This document shows positions 29,321 through 45,000 of a stretch of 64,000 bases of DNA, in pieces. Position numbers and translations under genes: made by a program. The notes beneath the pieces were generated by a model. The model did not search any database. It saw only the letters and a list, made by a program, of their open reading frames with translations, and was not told where the DNA came from. Positions within the stretch are counted from its first letter, which is position 1; every line of letters begins with the position of its first letter. This DNA comes from Progne subis subis. Lineage: Eukaryota; Chordata; Aves; Passeriformes; Hirundinidae. The stretch spans positions 124,001 through 188,000 of the forward strand of contig JAKJHU010000166.1 in assembly GCA_022316685.1 (NCBI GenBank). Direction: 5' to 3'.

Positions 29321-32300
29321 CGAGCAGCAAGTGATGCAACACCTGACCCACGCAATCAATCCTTAAAAGTCAGAGTACAAACCAAGACAGGGTTGGTAAA
29401 GTGCTGGAAAAGCTGAATTACTCGTTTGAGTGTTTTTATTTTGGTACTCTACAGTAATGTGGCCATGAGTGAGAACTGCAGAGCCCAGACAGGAGCAGGG
29501 CAGTTCAGGATTTAACCCAGCTCAGGGCTCTCGTTGGAGTTCATCCTTTGGTACCTGCACGCCAGGCTGAAGAGGCCTCAGAACCACAGCACATTCCTGG
29601 GTTAACAGAAGTGGACAAGCAGCAGCAGCTTTTAGGGAAACTTCCCTTTGCTGAGACCAGACAACCCAAATACTTCCCGGAGCTGATCCAAATCAGCAGT
29701 GTCATGGCACAGGGCAGGTGAAATGATGTCTCTGTGTCTGTGAGCACATCTGGTTCCCCTCTGTCCTTTCCTTCTCCTCCCCATTAAGCATTAATTTTGG
29801 GCTGACTCTTCAGGCTGACAGCAACTCAGTCTGCTGCTTCACCTCCAGGTACAGCCCAGAGCAGTGGAACACATCCCTCGACCACAGAGAAATGTCCAGG
29901 AGCAGATTCCTGGCTCTGACCTGCCTTTGGGGATGAGTAATAGTGATGAAAACAGAACTGGGGGGACGTGGCTTTTTCCAAGCCTCTGTTTCCGCTCGGT
30001 TTCTTTGGGAACAGCCTACACTACGCGTGCAGTGAGGGAGCACGAGAGGCAGCGCTGGGCGATCCTTCAGCCCCAAATATCCACACAAAGCCTTCTCACA
30101 AGAGACCCCAAACCCGAGGCTGAGCTGATTCCCCTAGCGAAAAGCTGAATTTACAACCCTGGTAAAAAAAAAAAACCCACACGAGTAACTTTTAGATTTA
30201 ACTTTAAGAACAGCGCGTGCCTGGTTTTCTGCAGGGCCATTCCGTTGTTTTTTTAAGATGCAATCTCTTGAGCTGAGCTTATCTGTGGGTGATTTGGTAA
30301 CAAATACTCACAGCCAGGGTCTCCCAATTTCTGAGGGCTGTGGTTATTCCTACAGCCATAACAGCGCCTGCATTATATCACACACTTGCTAGAACATAAC
30401 ACTGCAGTGTGTCATAACCCTCCATTGTGAAACAAGCTGGATATCCCCTGTCTCCTTGGTACAGACACTCCACAGGACTCCAGGCAATCTATTCTTTCCC
30501 CCTTCTCGTCTTTCAGAATAAAACAGAAGAAAACCCACTCATCTAGCTTGGAAATATTGGAAATTTTCTACAGTATATATAAAAAGAACAGATATTCCAG
30601 CTGATGGAACTGCTCGTGTAATTCTAATCATTGGAAAAGCACCTAAGTGCGGCAGAGTTACCCCAAGAACATAATTTTTATACCATTTATTACATCAACT
30701 CTACTTTCTAAAAATGAATTTACAATTTATGCGCACTGCCTTTCCTCTTCTGCTCCTGAAAACTGCTTACAAGGCAAAGGCAGTAATTTGAACAAGGTAA
30801 TTTGCAGCTTTAAAGTCTTCAGCTTTATGTTCGTGAGACTGATTCCTTCTGAATTTAGGTCCTTGGGATCCTTTTCTATGCCAAGCACTGAATCTTACTA
30901 AAACATTTAAATTACTGTTGTGCACATTCAGACTCTTGCAGGGTTCAGTTTATCTTCTGATCCCAGCAAAGGCAACTCTGCTTGGAAGGCAACTGATGCT
31001 CTGAGTTTTTAACCTCGCACAGTGGATTTGTGCTGTTGATTTTTCTTGTTAAGGTTGTTCTGTGTTAACTGAAGAGCCAAAACTCACTCAGGTGCCTGAG
31101 CACTTACCTACAGCAGCCATTACGTGTGGAATTTTGACTTAAATTTAAAACCACAAGAATTAAGCTACTCCCGAGGCCAAACTGAAATGCCAAAGCAGCG
31201 ATTTTGTTCCCTTCATCCCCGCACTTCAAATAAATGTCACTGCGATGCAAGTGCTGGAGGTTCTTTCCTGAGCAAAGACTGGCCTCCAGCTTTGTTCTGA
31301 CACAATCTTTTCCCACTCTGAGCACGGCAGGGTCACATGCAGAACACAATCTGCACCTTGTATCTGCAGCTAAAGGCATTGATGTCACCTGGCCCTAACG
31401 CACCCCTGTTCCCCCAGATCAGCTCTCAGTCGTCTCTTCTGGTGGCTCTGGAGGAGTGAGACCACCCTCACCGTAAATTGCAAAGAAAAAAAGAAGGATA
31501 TCTGGGGCTCGGCCTGGGAGAACAGCAGCATCATTCAGAAGGAACAGGGCACGGTGTTTGGGGGATATTTTTTTTTCCAAGGAGATACACAAAGGATGTG
31601 TAGTGCAGAGGAAAGAAAACCTGAATGAGAAAGCGAGGGCAATGTGTCAAACAAGGATCCTGTTGTCTGGTGTAACCAAACTCTGCAGCAGAGCTGCCCA
31701 GGTATGTGGACAGTGTTTTAATTAAGGCAACTGCTCTGCTATCAAGACAAATAATCACTTGTGCCAAAGTGGAAACCATACCCTTTTTGGGGCAGCTGAG
31801 CTCAATCATTCCCTTCTAGACTTGCTGCTTGGTTCAAGGAGCTTATTAGCAATTAAACAATTGCTTCTGGATTATTTTTAAAGTATTTTTAAACAAGTTA
31901 AAAAACAAATTGATAGGGGAAAGAGGAGTGATACCTCAGTTCCCCACGTCTGACACACAGTCCCCATCCTTGCTTTGACCCCACTGAATGGCACCAAATT
32001 CCGCACTTCACACACTCAGGACAGACAATATTTTTTGGCTGTGTCCAAAATCCAGCTGAGTACACCCAGGTGGCTGTTTTCTTCTACAGCCTTGGCTGAA
32101 ATGTACCACATCCACCACTGAAACAGCAACATTCCTGGTGTACCAGCCCTAAGAAATTGGTTTTTTCCATGTTTATTCAGAGGTCAGCATCACTGACCTC
32201 CACAGGAATCTCACACACTGGAAAACTAGGCTAAATGCTGCAAAATTAAAGATTATACATTTATTCCTTAAAGAAGCAGAAGGAACAAGGGGAGACAGCT

Positions 32301-32329
32301 TTAAACTGCAGAAGACTAAGTTTACTTTG

Positions 32330-32545
32330 GAAATTAGAAAGAAATCCTTCCCTGTGAGGGTGGGGAGACCCTGGCACAGGGTGCCCAGAGCAGCTGTGGC
32401 TGCCCCTGGATCCCTGGAAGTGTCCAAGACCAGATTGGAGAGGGCTTGGAGCAACCTGGGACAGTGGAAGGTGTCCCTGCCATGGCAGGGGTGGAATTGG
32501 ATGATCTTTAAGGACCCTTCCAACCCAAATATATCTACAGTTCTG
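32330..32545 (+). mobile_element. CR1 LINE 3'-end fragment
   Basis: Plus-strand blocks: TCCCTGTGAGGGTGGGGAGA, CAGGGTGCCCAGAGCAGCTG, GGAAGTGTCCAAGACCAGAT, GGGACAGTGGAAGGTGTCCC, TTGGATGATCTTTAAGGACC and CTTCCAACCCAAATATATC. It is near-complete for the last 210 bp of the element. Confidence 0.92.
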
Positions 32546-35500
32546 GGAAGACGATGAAAACTTCAATTAGCCGAGGAGCCATTCAGATCATCTGTGGTTT
32601 GAATCTGCATCTGCAGGTATCTGCACTGCAGGCACGTGAACACACACGTGAGGAGAGCAGTTTTGAATTAAAAGCCCCATTCCATCAGGAAGGTGAGTGT
32701 TTTTATCACATGTGAATTTTCAATGTTAAAGGAGGACAGAAGCGCTGCTCCCGTGGCTTGGGGAAACCACTCAAACACAGAGGAGGCCGTGGAAGCTCTC
32801 ACAAAATAACCCTTCTGGCAGATCTCCAGCTCAGATCCCTCCTCGAATAAAACATTATTCTGGTGTTTCAGAGTCCTTGCACGGCCTCAGAATTTCCTGT
32901 TCCTGCAGAAGGCAGGCACAGCCTAGCAGATGCTGTGGAAACTCAAGGAGGAAGCCTGGCTCCACTCATCTTGGGACTAAAACCACCAGTAAAGTCACTC
33001 CCACAAATCCACACAGGGCTGAACCTTCATTTCACCCATCACAGGTCCAAAGGCCACACAGTCATCGAGCTTTGTCCATGGAATGACACTTAAATGGACT
33101 TTTGTGTTCAGACAAGACATAATTGATACTGGAAGCAGCTCAGTGTTACTCACGTGCCTGCACTGAATTCCAGCACTGCAAGAACTGGCAAAACCAAAAT
33201 TAAGCCAAATGAGCTTTTCTGGAAATAAAATACGTTAACAAGGCTGCAGATCCAGGTTTGTCTAGCTAACAACGTCACATTAATTACAGAATGTTTTAAT
33301 TCAGCTTGAGGAACTACACTTAAAAAGGTGACAGTCGTTCATCAAACAGGATCCTTGGCTTTCCTCCTGTGCCTTGCTGGATAAACCAGAGCTTTTGCTG
33401 GATTCCCCTTCTGAGAAACAAGAGGCAGCCACCTGGCAGGCAGAGCCAGAGCACCCTGGGCTGGGACTGGTGACCTGCATGTGAAGTGAAGCCTCCTGTA
33501 TCCTATTACCAGCCCCAGGAGCCATCACAGAGTATCAGTGTCTTGGGAAGTCCTGGCTGCTTGTGTCAGAGTCCAGCTGGGCTTGGAAATACCCAGCAAC
33601 AATTTAGGGATATGCAGGACATTCTCTCTCCAGCAATGTTTCTCTAGCTCAGCTTTCCCCTCCCTCCATCCTTAAAGAGGTTCCAACTAGGATTCATCTT
33701 CACACACGCTCCCTTCAAGTGATTTTTAAACAGGTATTTTAACACAGCAGTGCAGTGGCAGGAGCCTGGAAGACAAAAAGGCTTAAAAATAGAAGGAATA
33801 AGTGATACAAGGCCAGAATTGAAATTCCCCTTCCCAATCTCATGCCAGAAAGTGGGGTTGCTAGCTCTAAGCCAAACACCACATTAACAATTTACATATA
33901 TTAATTGCTATCTCCAATTACCATCAAGATATCCAGAGGTAATCTTTGCTGAACAACTGAACAACTCCTGCTTACAGCCACTCACAAAATGGAAAAACTG
34001 GCTCTCAACCACCACAAATTTACCCAGAGAGCCAGAGCCCCTTTCTTTAGCCAACAATACTTGTGTTAGAAACCTGCCTGGCTGCTGGGAGCTCATCCCA
34101 CGGGTCAGCAAGTCCAGGCAGAACAGCAGGTCAAAGACTCAGCCTTGAGCCCACAGGGCTGTCAATGCACTTCTGCTCCCGTCACCTTCTTTTTCAGCTT
34201 TCACTGGATCTGATTTTTTTGTTCAAAACATCTTCCACCCTACCAGACGCCCAGCTGGCCATCTGCATCCAATTATTTTATCTCTCCCCACAATGCTGCA
34301 CAGTGCTCAGGCTCTTGGAGTCCAAACACAAAAAGCTCCAGTCACATTCTCATGTTCTTTATGGTCTGTGCAGCCCAAGCAGTGCAGTTTGCCTGAGGGT
34401 AAATTCTGTAGCTTCATATATCTTCAGTGACTGAAGGCATGCAAGCAGATTTGGGATTTGCCTGGAGCTCGCATGAAGCAACAGCCTGAACTGTGTTCAA
34501 ATATTTCAAAATCATAAGTTTATACATTTTAAGATTCACCACTCCGGGATTTTCTAAAAAATAACACAATCTACTAAAAATACTTCAGTATTCCCCTGTG
34601 ATCAGAAAGGAGAGCTGATCACCTCCCAGATCTTTAATTGCAAACAGAGCCTTAAAAAATAACCAGCAGAGTTATGACTGCTGTGTCTATAAAGAACACT
34701 CACTTTAATTCTTCCACGGCAGCATTACTTGGTTCTGTTCTTCAAGAAAGCTTTCACTTTTGGGCAGGACTGCTGTCTCAATACCAGTCTTACTGGAGAA
34801 GAGAAGGAGAAAGCTGTGGCTGTGAGCAACTCTCCTTCCCCTGTCAGTTCTGTGAGGACAATTTTCTGTCCCCACTTCATGCCAGGCATCTGATTTTCCT
34901 GAGTCAGCTAGATTTTTCATCTAATTTCTATTATACACACCCAGGCAAACATCCAAATTAAACACTCAGCAGGAAATCTGTACTTGCTAAAGGAACTTGC
35001 TTAACTTTCACCAAGACTGAGAGTGCATCAACCTCCACGCTCAACTCAAAGCCACCAAGGCAATCCTGTCACTGATCTCTTATTTGCTGCACATGGCCCA
35101 CGAGGACAATAAATCTGGTTTCCTTCATTGAAGTTATCTGAAGAAAATACTCCCAAAGGACTCTGGAGGCTGCGACCCTGGTGGGCACCACTCACCCACC
35201 TTGTCCTGTGGTGCCAAGGTGTCCCAGAGAGGGACCCTGCATGGCAGCACTGTCCAGGAGCTGATCCTTCTTTGTGATTTCTTTTGCAAAGAGCACAGCT
35301 AAAAGTACAGAGAGCTGACTTTCTGTAAACTGCCCTGAAGAGAAAGGAAGCAGGAGGACAATTGCCATGGATTGTTCTGACCTTCCAGGATCAGCTGCTT
35401 GGTGGCCAGCTCTACCAGCTCCCCTCCTCCACGCCTCCTGCCACTCAGTGTGACTCCCATGAGCCAAACCAACCCTCACTCAAGTGATTCCAGACCATTT

Positions 35501-35689
35501 CCAACCAGAGAACACCCTCACAGTCCCCTTTCCCTGGAGATGAGATGTGATCACAACAGGGTTCCATGGGAAGCACAGGGAATCAGCAGCAGCAGCCCCT
35601 GGACAACGTGAGGCAATCAGGAGGTGACAGAGCTTTGATGTGACACAGTTGACATCTGAACTGATGCTCCAAGGGCTCTCACTGCACAC

Positions 35690-35760
35690 CAAATAATTCA
35701 GGTTAGAAAAGACCTTGAAGTTCATCAAGACCAACCTTTGTCTTGGAGCATCTTCGCAAC
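35690..35760 (-). mobile_element. short CR1 terminal fragment
   Basis: Plus strand shows TTCAGGTTAGAAAAGACCTT, then GAAGTTCATCAAGACCAACC. This resembles the inverted CR1 end (ggttggaaaagaccttcaagatcatcaagtccaacc type). It is short, so confidence is moderate. Confidence 0.6.
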
Positions 35761-36469
35761 AAACCCATTTAAGAACAGTGTAATCACCTTTTTCTCTCCT
35801 CCTTTGGGAACTTCCTTTCAGCTTGGACTTGGCCCACGGGTAGATGCTCCAAGGATCACAGTTTCCAGCAGAGCTCCATGAAGAGTTATTCCAATTTAAA
35901 TTAGTTGTCCTTAAAAAGGTATGTGCCTACAGCAAACTTGTTCTGTAGATATTCAGAAGTCCCCTTGTACATTCTGACAGCCTCTGAGTAAAGTATTTAC
36001 AAATAATGACTAATTGAACCCCGAGCAGAGCATTCCATGCCAAGGCCCATTTCCAGCACCATGCACAGCTTCTTTCAGGCAGGACTTCTGGAGGGCTGTG
36101 ATTGACAAGGTCTCTAATGAACTCTAATTGAAGCCTCAGCAGTCTGAAAAAACCCAACAACAGATGTGGTGAAAGGGCAAACCACAAACTGTTTTGCTAA
36201 TGCATGAGAAGTGTCTGGGCTGATGAGGGCCAGTGACCCAAAAATTCTCTTCTTCCACCCACCCTTTCACTTCATGTTCAAGTTTGGGCCATTTCCCTCG
36301 TCAGCACAACACTTGGGGGCAGTCATGGACAGTCCTGGACATATTCCATGTATTCAGTTGGGGACCAAGCTGCTCTTTCATGAGCCACAGGCAGCAGAAC
36401 ATGGAGAGAGAAAGAGGGACCTCAGGGAGGGAACTGAGCGTAGTTATCCTTCCCAGCAGGAATTCCAGC

Positions 36470-36735
36470 CTAGGAGTGGTTTTAAACTGCCAGAGGGCAG
36501 GGTTAGATGGGATATTGGGAAGAAATTCCTTCCTCTGACGGTGGGCAGGCCCTGGCACAGGGTGCCCAGAGAAGCTGTGGGTGCCCCTGGATCCCTGGCA
36601 GTGCCCAAGGCCAGGCTGGGTGGGCCTGGGAGCAAGGTGGTCTCATGGAAGGTGTCCCTGCCCATGGCAGGGGGTGGCATTGGATGAGATTTAAGGTCCC
36701 TCTCAACCCAAACCATTCTGGGATTCTGGAAAGGA
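36470..36735 (+). mobile_element. CR1 LINE 3'-end fragment
   Basis: Plus-strand blocks: CTGCCAGAGGGCAGGGTTAG, GGTGGGCAGGCCCTGGCACA, GGGTGCCCAGAGAAGCTGTG, CAGTGCCCAAGGCCAGGCTG, GGAAGGTGTCCCTGCCCATG and CAACCCAAACCATTCTGGGA. It extends slightly further 5' than most copies here. Confidence 0.92.
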
Positions 36736-38511
36736 GATGCCAAATTCTTACTGTGTCTGTTTTGGAAAACTCTTTACATACAATGACATTTCTAAGCCAT
36801 CTTCTCTCCTGTCAATAGATCTTAAGCAAGCAGCCACCATCAGTCTGGAAATCAAATCCTATAACTGAGCTGCAAACAGACTTCAAGTAACACCCTAAAC
36901 TTCACACCAAATATTGAAATGAGCCTCTGCTTCACACCTATTGCACCGTGGCAGTGGATTGAGCAAGAAAACCCAGCACAAGGAAGCCAAGAAGTCAGGT
37001 TGCCATGTTTTACAATCCTCCCCCAAGTTCAATCAACCCGCTCGTGCCCGTCGTGCATTTGGAGTTTGCTGCTTTCCTCAAGGAGATTATTGTCTGCTGA
37101 TGGGACAAGCAGCAAAACCAAAACATCAGATGAAAAGGTCTGGATGAAATTGGCCAAAAAATAAGTCAAAAACCTGATTTGCTCGAGTCTGGCTCATGAT
37201 GTTTCTGGAACTGTTACAGGTGGCAGAGCTCACACTGATCTTGTTTAACCAGGGAGGATTTCAGGAGATCTGGCTGAGAGTGGCTGCAGAACTGGTCTAC
37301 AGGTGTCTCAACAATAAAGGAATGGTGCTGGATTTAACAAATTATTTCATCTCTGCCCCAGAGGAGGGGTTGCAATGCCTCGTGTGGGGGTCACAGACCC
37401 TCCTCCTAACAAGCACCAAACTGGTCTGGGTCATGTTACACCATGAAAAGGAGCCCAGGGAGCGTGTTGCTGATGGAAAGCATGTAGAGCACTAACGAGC
37501 ACCATCCAAAAGCAATTCCAGCATTTAGAGGCACCCAGCAATTTTCTGAGTCATTAAAAAACCTCAGACCAATTACACAGTCAAGCTTACCATAGCTCCC
37601 CAAACAACTCCTTGTTTTGAGTGGTCCTGGGAGCTGCTCAAACCCCAGCACCCGCTCAGTCCTCCCAATTTCATCACAAAACCAACCACGTCACACCAGA
37701 TCAGATCAGTGATTTAGTTACTTGTGTCCTACCTCCGGCAACAGCCACGAAAAACATGCTTTGGGTTGCCAAGAGTTTTGGGGGCACAGATGTAGACAAT
37801 TACTAAATGGTTTCAAGAGAGAGAAATAATCCCTTCCTGCAGGGAATAATTTCTTTCCTGACCCCCAGAGCTCTCTTACCTGTACCGTGGCTTTTATAAG
37901 TGAAAGAAATGTTTAGAGTTTGATAAATTTAAGTCAGCCACAACTTTTTGACCATAGCTTACCAACATCAGCTTTAGAAGCACTTCCCAACCAAAGCTCT
38001 ACCTGGTGAGCAGCTGCTCTTCTGCACAAATTTAGAAGCTTAGGTCAGAAATAAGCCATGTATTTAGACTGGACAATAGAATGCAGTTTTCCCCCTAGCA
38101 GACTCTGTGCAGATGAAATCCATATTTCAGTTAACACCTTCAATGAGTCCAGAGGCAACTGTGCCACTCACTGTTTTAAGGGACAGTTGGCACTAACCAG
38201 GTTATCACAGCCCAAACATGCCTCACAGGATGTGCAGCTTGTCATGAGCCTAGAAATCCTTCTTAAGCCAGTTCTCCTCCCTAGCAGCGTGCAAAGGACA
38301 ACACAAGTTCCAGGGACAAGCAGAAAAAAAGAAATCAGACACAAGATGATCAGCCAGGTTTGCTTTTTGACACTAGACTGCAGAACATCTGATAGAGCAC
38401 AAATTATAAATAGATTTGGGTGTTCTCCAGATGCCCAGGCATTCTCAGCAGTGTCTTTGCAGCGTGTGGGGCTGCACACAGCAGGCTGTTCAGGAGTTAA
38501 CACCCAGGTTA

Positions 38512-39072
<561 letters not shown>

Positions 39073-42000
39073 TTAATGTGCTGGTTTTCCACACTATCTC
39101 AACAATAACCTGGGTGAGGGAACTGAAAGTTCCTTCTCGCCAAGCAGGTTTAACACTTCCTCATTTGCACTGATCAGCTTGAGATAACCAGCATCCAAGA
39201 CAAACTCTGTTCCACTACGGAGCTCCCTCTCTCCTGCAGCTTTATCAGAAAACCAGAATGAAACATGTACACAAAGCATGATCCGTGATTTCCTTCTTCC
39301 TACAAAACACACACTGAGAGCTGCCTGCATCTAAGAAATCAGGGACATCAGTTATTTAGAGCTAACACAGCCACTTTCTCCAAAGAGCTCACTGTAGCTG
39401 GTCTCACACCAATTCTGACACGCTTAAACTCCACTCCAGAGTCAGAAAATGCGCCCCAGACACTTGAGGAGTTGAGCCACAGTGCTGACATAACCTTTAG
39501 CTGTCCTTTTCACCAAGAGACACAAACAGACACTTTCCTGCTGACCTAACAGCACCCAAAATCTGCACAAGTTCCTTTGATCCCAGGTCAGGTGAAGCAC
39601 AACCAGTTTGTTCTCACTGCTCCTCCCCTCCTTTTTCTCTTTGCCATTTCCAGCCACCCAAATCCCGCGAGCTGAGGTTTCATTTCACCCTCCCGTGTTC
39701 CCTCAAGCTCCCAAAGTCTCATTTAAAACCAGCTTCGATACTAACACACTTCCATTATCACATTATTCAACGCAGCAGCCCCCAGGACAGGGGGAAACAG
39801 GAAGACAAGTTTCCTGTAATTAAGTTAAACCTGTGGAATGAGGGAAGGAGGGAGCGCTCAGTTTAGTGGACAGCCATTAGGAAGCTGTTCCTTAGATGGC
39901 CAGGGGAAGGGAATTCCTCACTTTTAGCCACTGAACTTAGAGCCCAAGGACAGAGACTCTTCAGGTGGCCTGTGCATGTCCAGCTCCTGCAGACAAGCCC
40001 AGGCAGAGGTTCTCTCTTGCCAAGCACTGTCTGTACCTCCTGCAGACTCTTGTATCCAGAAAGGAAACCCGGCACATTGTCACAGGGTTGTGCTCCTCAC
40101 TTGTGGATCATGGGAACATGCTCTGCCCTCCTCTACCGGCTGGAATTGTTTAGAAGACAAAAAAGCCTAGGGAAGGGTGTTAAAAACCACCACTAAAGCT
40201 GCAACCCCAGAGTAAGTATTTTACAGGGAGGCAAACTGAGAATAAAATACACTGCATGGAGGAGAATCCGCACTTGCAGTGTTTATGGATTAACCAAGAC
40301 AACCTGGAGTGACCATTTTTACCCAATACATTCAATACCAGCTGTAAAAGACACAAACAGGATTGTTTAAGGCAGAGATTCTCCAAGGGGTTCAGACACA
40401 GCTGACACAATGGAAAACCACAAATATGCAGGCACATACAGTGCCTGGTTCAGTGTATTTCCCTGGTATCCAGGAGGTAAAACCAAGGCTGAGCAGCAGG
40501 ACTCCTCAGCCTCTCGCAGAACATTTAGGTAATTAAACAGCTTGAGCAGAACTCTTAAAGCACCCAAATAAAGGCAGGTTCTGCTGCAGTTGTGTCCCTA
40601 AATCCATGGTTATACAGTCACTTTAATCCGGCTGGAATGGTCAAAAAGGCAACACAGGCTGACAGATGACAGAGCAAAGGTACCTTGGGGTACTGCAGAC
40701 ATCTGGTAGGACCTGTCTCAGGATTGAACAGGGAAGTGAAGCAGCATCTTTTGCTCCTGGTCCTCCCTCTGCAGATGAAGATTTAAAAGCCAGGTGTGTG
40801 GTCAAACCCAGCCTTTGGTTCAAACCCAGCCCAGGGATCTGGAGCAGCTGTAGGCACTGGCACAGAGGGACAGGAACCACATCCCAGGAGCCAGCGCTGA
40901 TTTTACAGAAGCTGAACATCCCAGGGATGTGCTGCCACTGCACTTTGGAGAGTGGCACTGGATCACTGGTGCAGAAACCCCCAAAGCCCTCACACAACTC
41001 TGGGAGAGGAAGGTGCTCTGGGGGAACTCAGGACAGGTGCCACGTACCTCTCCAAACCCCACCAACTTCTCTCAGCTTCACCTCTCCTGGATTTCCACTT
41101 GCTTAATTCTTTTGTAAAATCACGTACTGAAGACCAGGTGTTTTTTTAACAGACCTCCAGACAAAACATTTCCATGGAATTTCTGCCTTTATCCAAGAAG
41201 AGGCTCCTGAAGCCCTGCTCTCAGAGCAGGTGATCAGACAGGCTGTCTCCCAGGCTGGGCTGCTCCCAAAGCTGAGCTCTTTGAGCTTCAAGACTTAATG
41301 AGCTTAGTGTTAACTTGATAGGAGGTCATTTTCCACCATTCCTGTTTCATCCAGCCCAGAACCTCCTGTGGAGGAGGCAGGGAGTTCAGACAGAAATTCT
41401 AAATTAAGTTTTATTACAGCTGAAGTCACTGAAGGATTTAGAGATCATAAGAATCTCAAAGACTGAAAATATTCACTTAGATGAAAGCTCTTTAGTAAGT
41501 TTCCTTTAAAGATGTTTGCCTATCTAGAATCTCCACCTAAGCACCTGTTACAGCATTCCCATGACACCACCCCAGGGAAAAAGGTTATAAGGATGTCTGT
41601 AGTAGTTAGTTACAGCTCCTTTGTCAACTTCCTTCCTGTTCTTTTTGGTCTCTTTGCTGTATTTAGTTTATTTCCAAAAGAGAAACTATCTCACAACAGC
41701 CACTGGTCTCTGGTCATCTGGGCACTCTGTGTTAAAGCTCAAATCAGAAAGAAACAGTGCTGAAAAATTTAAAAAAAAAAAAAAAAATTGTATAAATTTT
41801 TTGTCTAGAGGGACACAGCTGTGCACCTTAACGTTAAAGGCTGAGCACAGGCAGATTGCGGGCAGATGTCATTCAGGGCAGAAAGAACAAATAAAAAACC
41901 TCAGGTAGTCGCTATAGGTATTGAAATCACAAAAAATGGAACAGAAAACAAGCTGGACTTCTCCCACTTGCCACATCTAAAGCCCAGAGCTCCTTGGAAG

Positions 42001-45000
42001 CACCAGCAAACAGGAGCTGACCCAGCACGACACAAACCTGGAGCCAGGAGCTGCCCCTGGCACCAAACCCGACCTGCAGAAAGCCACAGCAGGCCTGCAG
42101 CACCCTGGCACAGCACTGGCACCTGATCAGGGAGCTCTGCTGCACCAGGAGATGCATCCAGAGCCCCTCCAGCTCCAGCAGAACCAGGAGCACCTCACTG
42201 AAGTGGCACCTGTTTACTCTTTTCAACAGACACCAGCACAAGGATGAGTTACTACAGATATTCTGCTTTTTAGCACGTGCTTTTGACACCATACACTTAC
42301 AGAAATCCACAGGCCTCTTTCCCAAATTTGGCAATGGACAGTTCTCCATTTGCAGTTACCTGAGACTTAACCCATATTCCATCTTCCAGGAGGGCTCACA
42401 CAAACCTGCAGCTCTGCCCTTCCCAAGGCAATTCCACTTGAAAGGAGGTAAAAGACCTCATCTAAAGCTCCTGGCCTTTCAGTCAGCAGGAATTTGCTCC
42501 TGTTTATCACAGTGTAGATTGAACCACCTTCACACCTCTGCTGGGACACTCCTGCTCATCTGACCCTGTTGTTGCTGAGCATAAACAGAGCTGGGCAGTG
42601 TCTCCAAACAGAAACCCAGGCTGGTTTCACTTCTGTCCTCTATTTCTGCATTAACCCCACTCGCAAGCGCCTGAGCCAAGAGCTAAGACAGCTCAGTGCT
42701 ACAGCAGTGGGAGCTTCTCCCAATTTGGCCTTTCCTAGGAAATAATTCAGTTGGGCCACCAAATCTTTTCCACCAGCAAACCCAGTGATACCAGCTGAGA
42801 ACAACTGGGGTACCCAGAAATTTCTGCAGCTGAAAAAGCCACACACCTGATATGACAGATAAACATCTTGGAGACACTTCTCACCCAAGTTTTACTCAAG
42901 ATTGGCATCTGAAAGGTTACTACCCAAATTCGAAGTACAAGCAGCATCTCAATGTTCAGACAGCAGAAATAAAAGGTAAAAACCTCAAGACAGAGTGCAA
43001 CCCGAACATCTGCTCAGTGCCACGCAATTCAAAACAAACACACATCAGACCACTCTGACCACTGGTCAGTCTGCAGGCAAAATACTTCTCTGTCCATTAA
43101 CCCAGAAGTACACAATCAGCAAATGACTCTTTTTCCTTCCTTTCAAGCTGCAGACATACTCAAGATTATAAATCACATTATTTCCTGTCAGTTCTCCCAA
43201 CAGGAATGTCTGACTAATGTTTCAGCTTTGTGGTACTACAACACTAAGTTTTTTTAATTGAAACAGATACCCAGCTTCCCCTCCTGCTTGTCATTTTAAT
43301 CCCTGCCAGCTTCCAGAGCTCCAAGGGTAGAAGACTCCCTTTTCCAATTACACAATAGGATAGTATTACTGCTAGAAGCTGCAGCAAGGGTTGAATTATT
43401 GTAACCCCTGGGTAATAAAAAGTACAGTAGTATGTTAAGTTGCAGGGTTCCCTTCTCAGCTGTCAGCATTCACTTTTTAGGATATTAGATGGGAAGGGGA
43501 ATAACTGTCTGACCTGGGAAAGCCCAGAGAAGTTCCGCACTCATGACGTTTCCATCAGCTGCACATATTCCTTGCAATCTGGTTTTCCACATTATTTTTC
43601 CCTTGACTATTAACCCTCCTCTGGCAGATCCTATCTCCAGCTATTTATAATGGGCTCATAAATCACAGCTCTGTGACAGCAAGGTGTGCTAGGGGAGAAA
43701 CAGCAATAGCACGGCTAGGAAACAATCAAAGGTAATAAAACCTGAACGCAGACTCTGCTGTGGACGCTCATAAAAGGTCAAAGATTATTAAAAAAACCAA
43801 ACCACTGATGTAGACCTCGTTCTCCTTCTCTTCAGCTACTTTTACCCTTGTCTGGTTTTGGCTGGGACAGACACAGTGGCTTTTATTATCTCGAACACTT
43901 CTGACCACGTTGTAGGCTCAGTAACGAGCTCAGCCCAATTTGCTGCGGTCATGACCAAACAGCCCAAGTGCTGACACCACTTGTTCCACCAATACCAAGT
44001 GAGAAGGATTAGAGATTAAAATAAAAGCAAGAAGTGATGGATTGGAAGGCTTTAGCAGAAGCTGCTGTACTGTCTCCCCCAGGTCCCCTGTAATCTGTAT
44101 TTATTTACAGAGCAATTCTACGAGTCACGTCACAGCTTTTGAGTCAGCGAATCCTCCTTGGAGACATTCTCCTGCACATTATTTATATTATTCTGCTGTG
44201 CTTTAACTTTTAAGTACAGCTGAGCACACAGCAGCTCTAGCCTCAATTAATGACTGAACATGCTCTCACAACTTGTTTTCTGAATTCAGGTCTCGCTGTT
44301 GTACACGCTGCAAATACAGCCAAAAAAACCCCAGAAACACCGAGCAGCTTTTGTCCTCCACTGCTCCAGGAATGGAACACACGTGAAATTCAGAGGGACA
44401 AGAAGGAACTCTTTAAAGAGGTTGTCTAGGAACGAGTAACTCATACATCTACCCTGCAGGCTCATGCAGAGGAACTAAAATAATCCATGGGCAGGAGAAA
44501 AGCGAGGCAGCTTCACTTTTTCTGGCACCAGTGCCGCTGACATCGGATACTTCTCACTGTTTTGGGGTGCCAGCACAGCTGTGGGAAGTCCTGCACAGAC
44601 CAAAGGAGCAGCACTGGTCTTCTAGGGGCAGCTACCAAAGAGATCTTCTCCTCCAGACAAGCTCAAGGATCAGTGTTTTACCAAGTCCTCCTTTATCACT
44701 TTAGCCTGCAGCAGCTCTTCCAAGCATCCTTGCAATCAGCTGTACCTGATCTCCCTTCCTCATTCCCACCTCCACACCAGGACAGTTCTTTGTCCATGGG
44801 ATAAATCCCAGCATCCCAGCCCAGCTCTAAAACAATGATCAAGTGAGTTATAACACACTGAAGGCACTCCCATCTGTGAGCTTCTAAATATTCCCGAGCT
44901 GCCCGCAGCCTAATCTCATGGACCAACCAGTTGCCAAAACATTTTACATCCAGGGAGAAGAAGCTATGACCCCTGATAGCCTGGAGCAGGACACTCGTTT

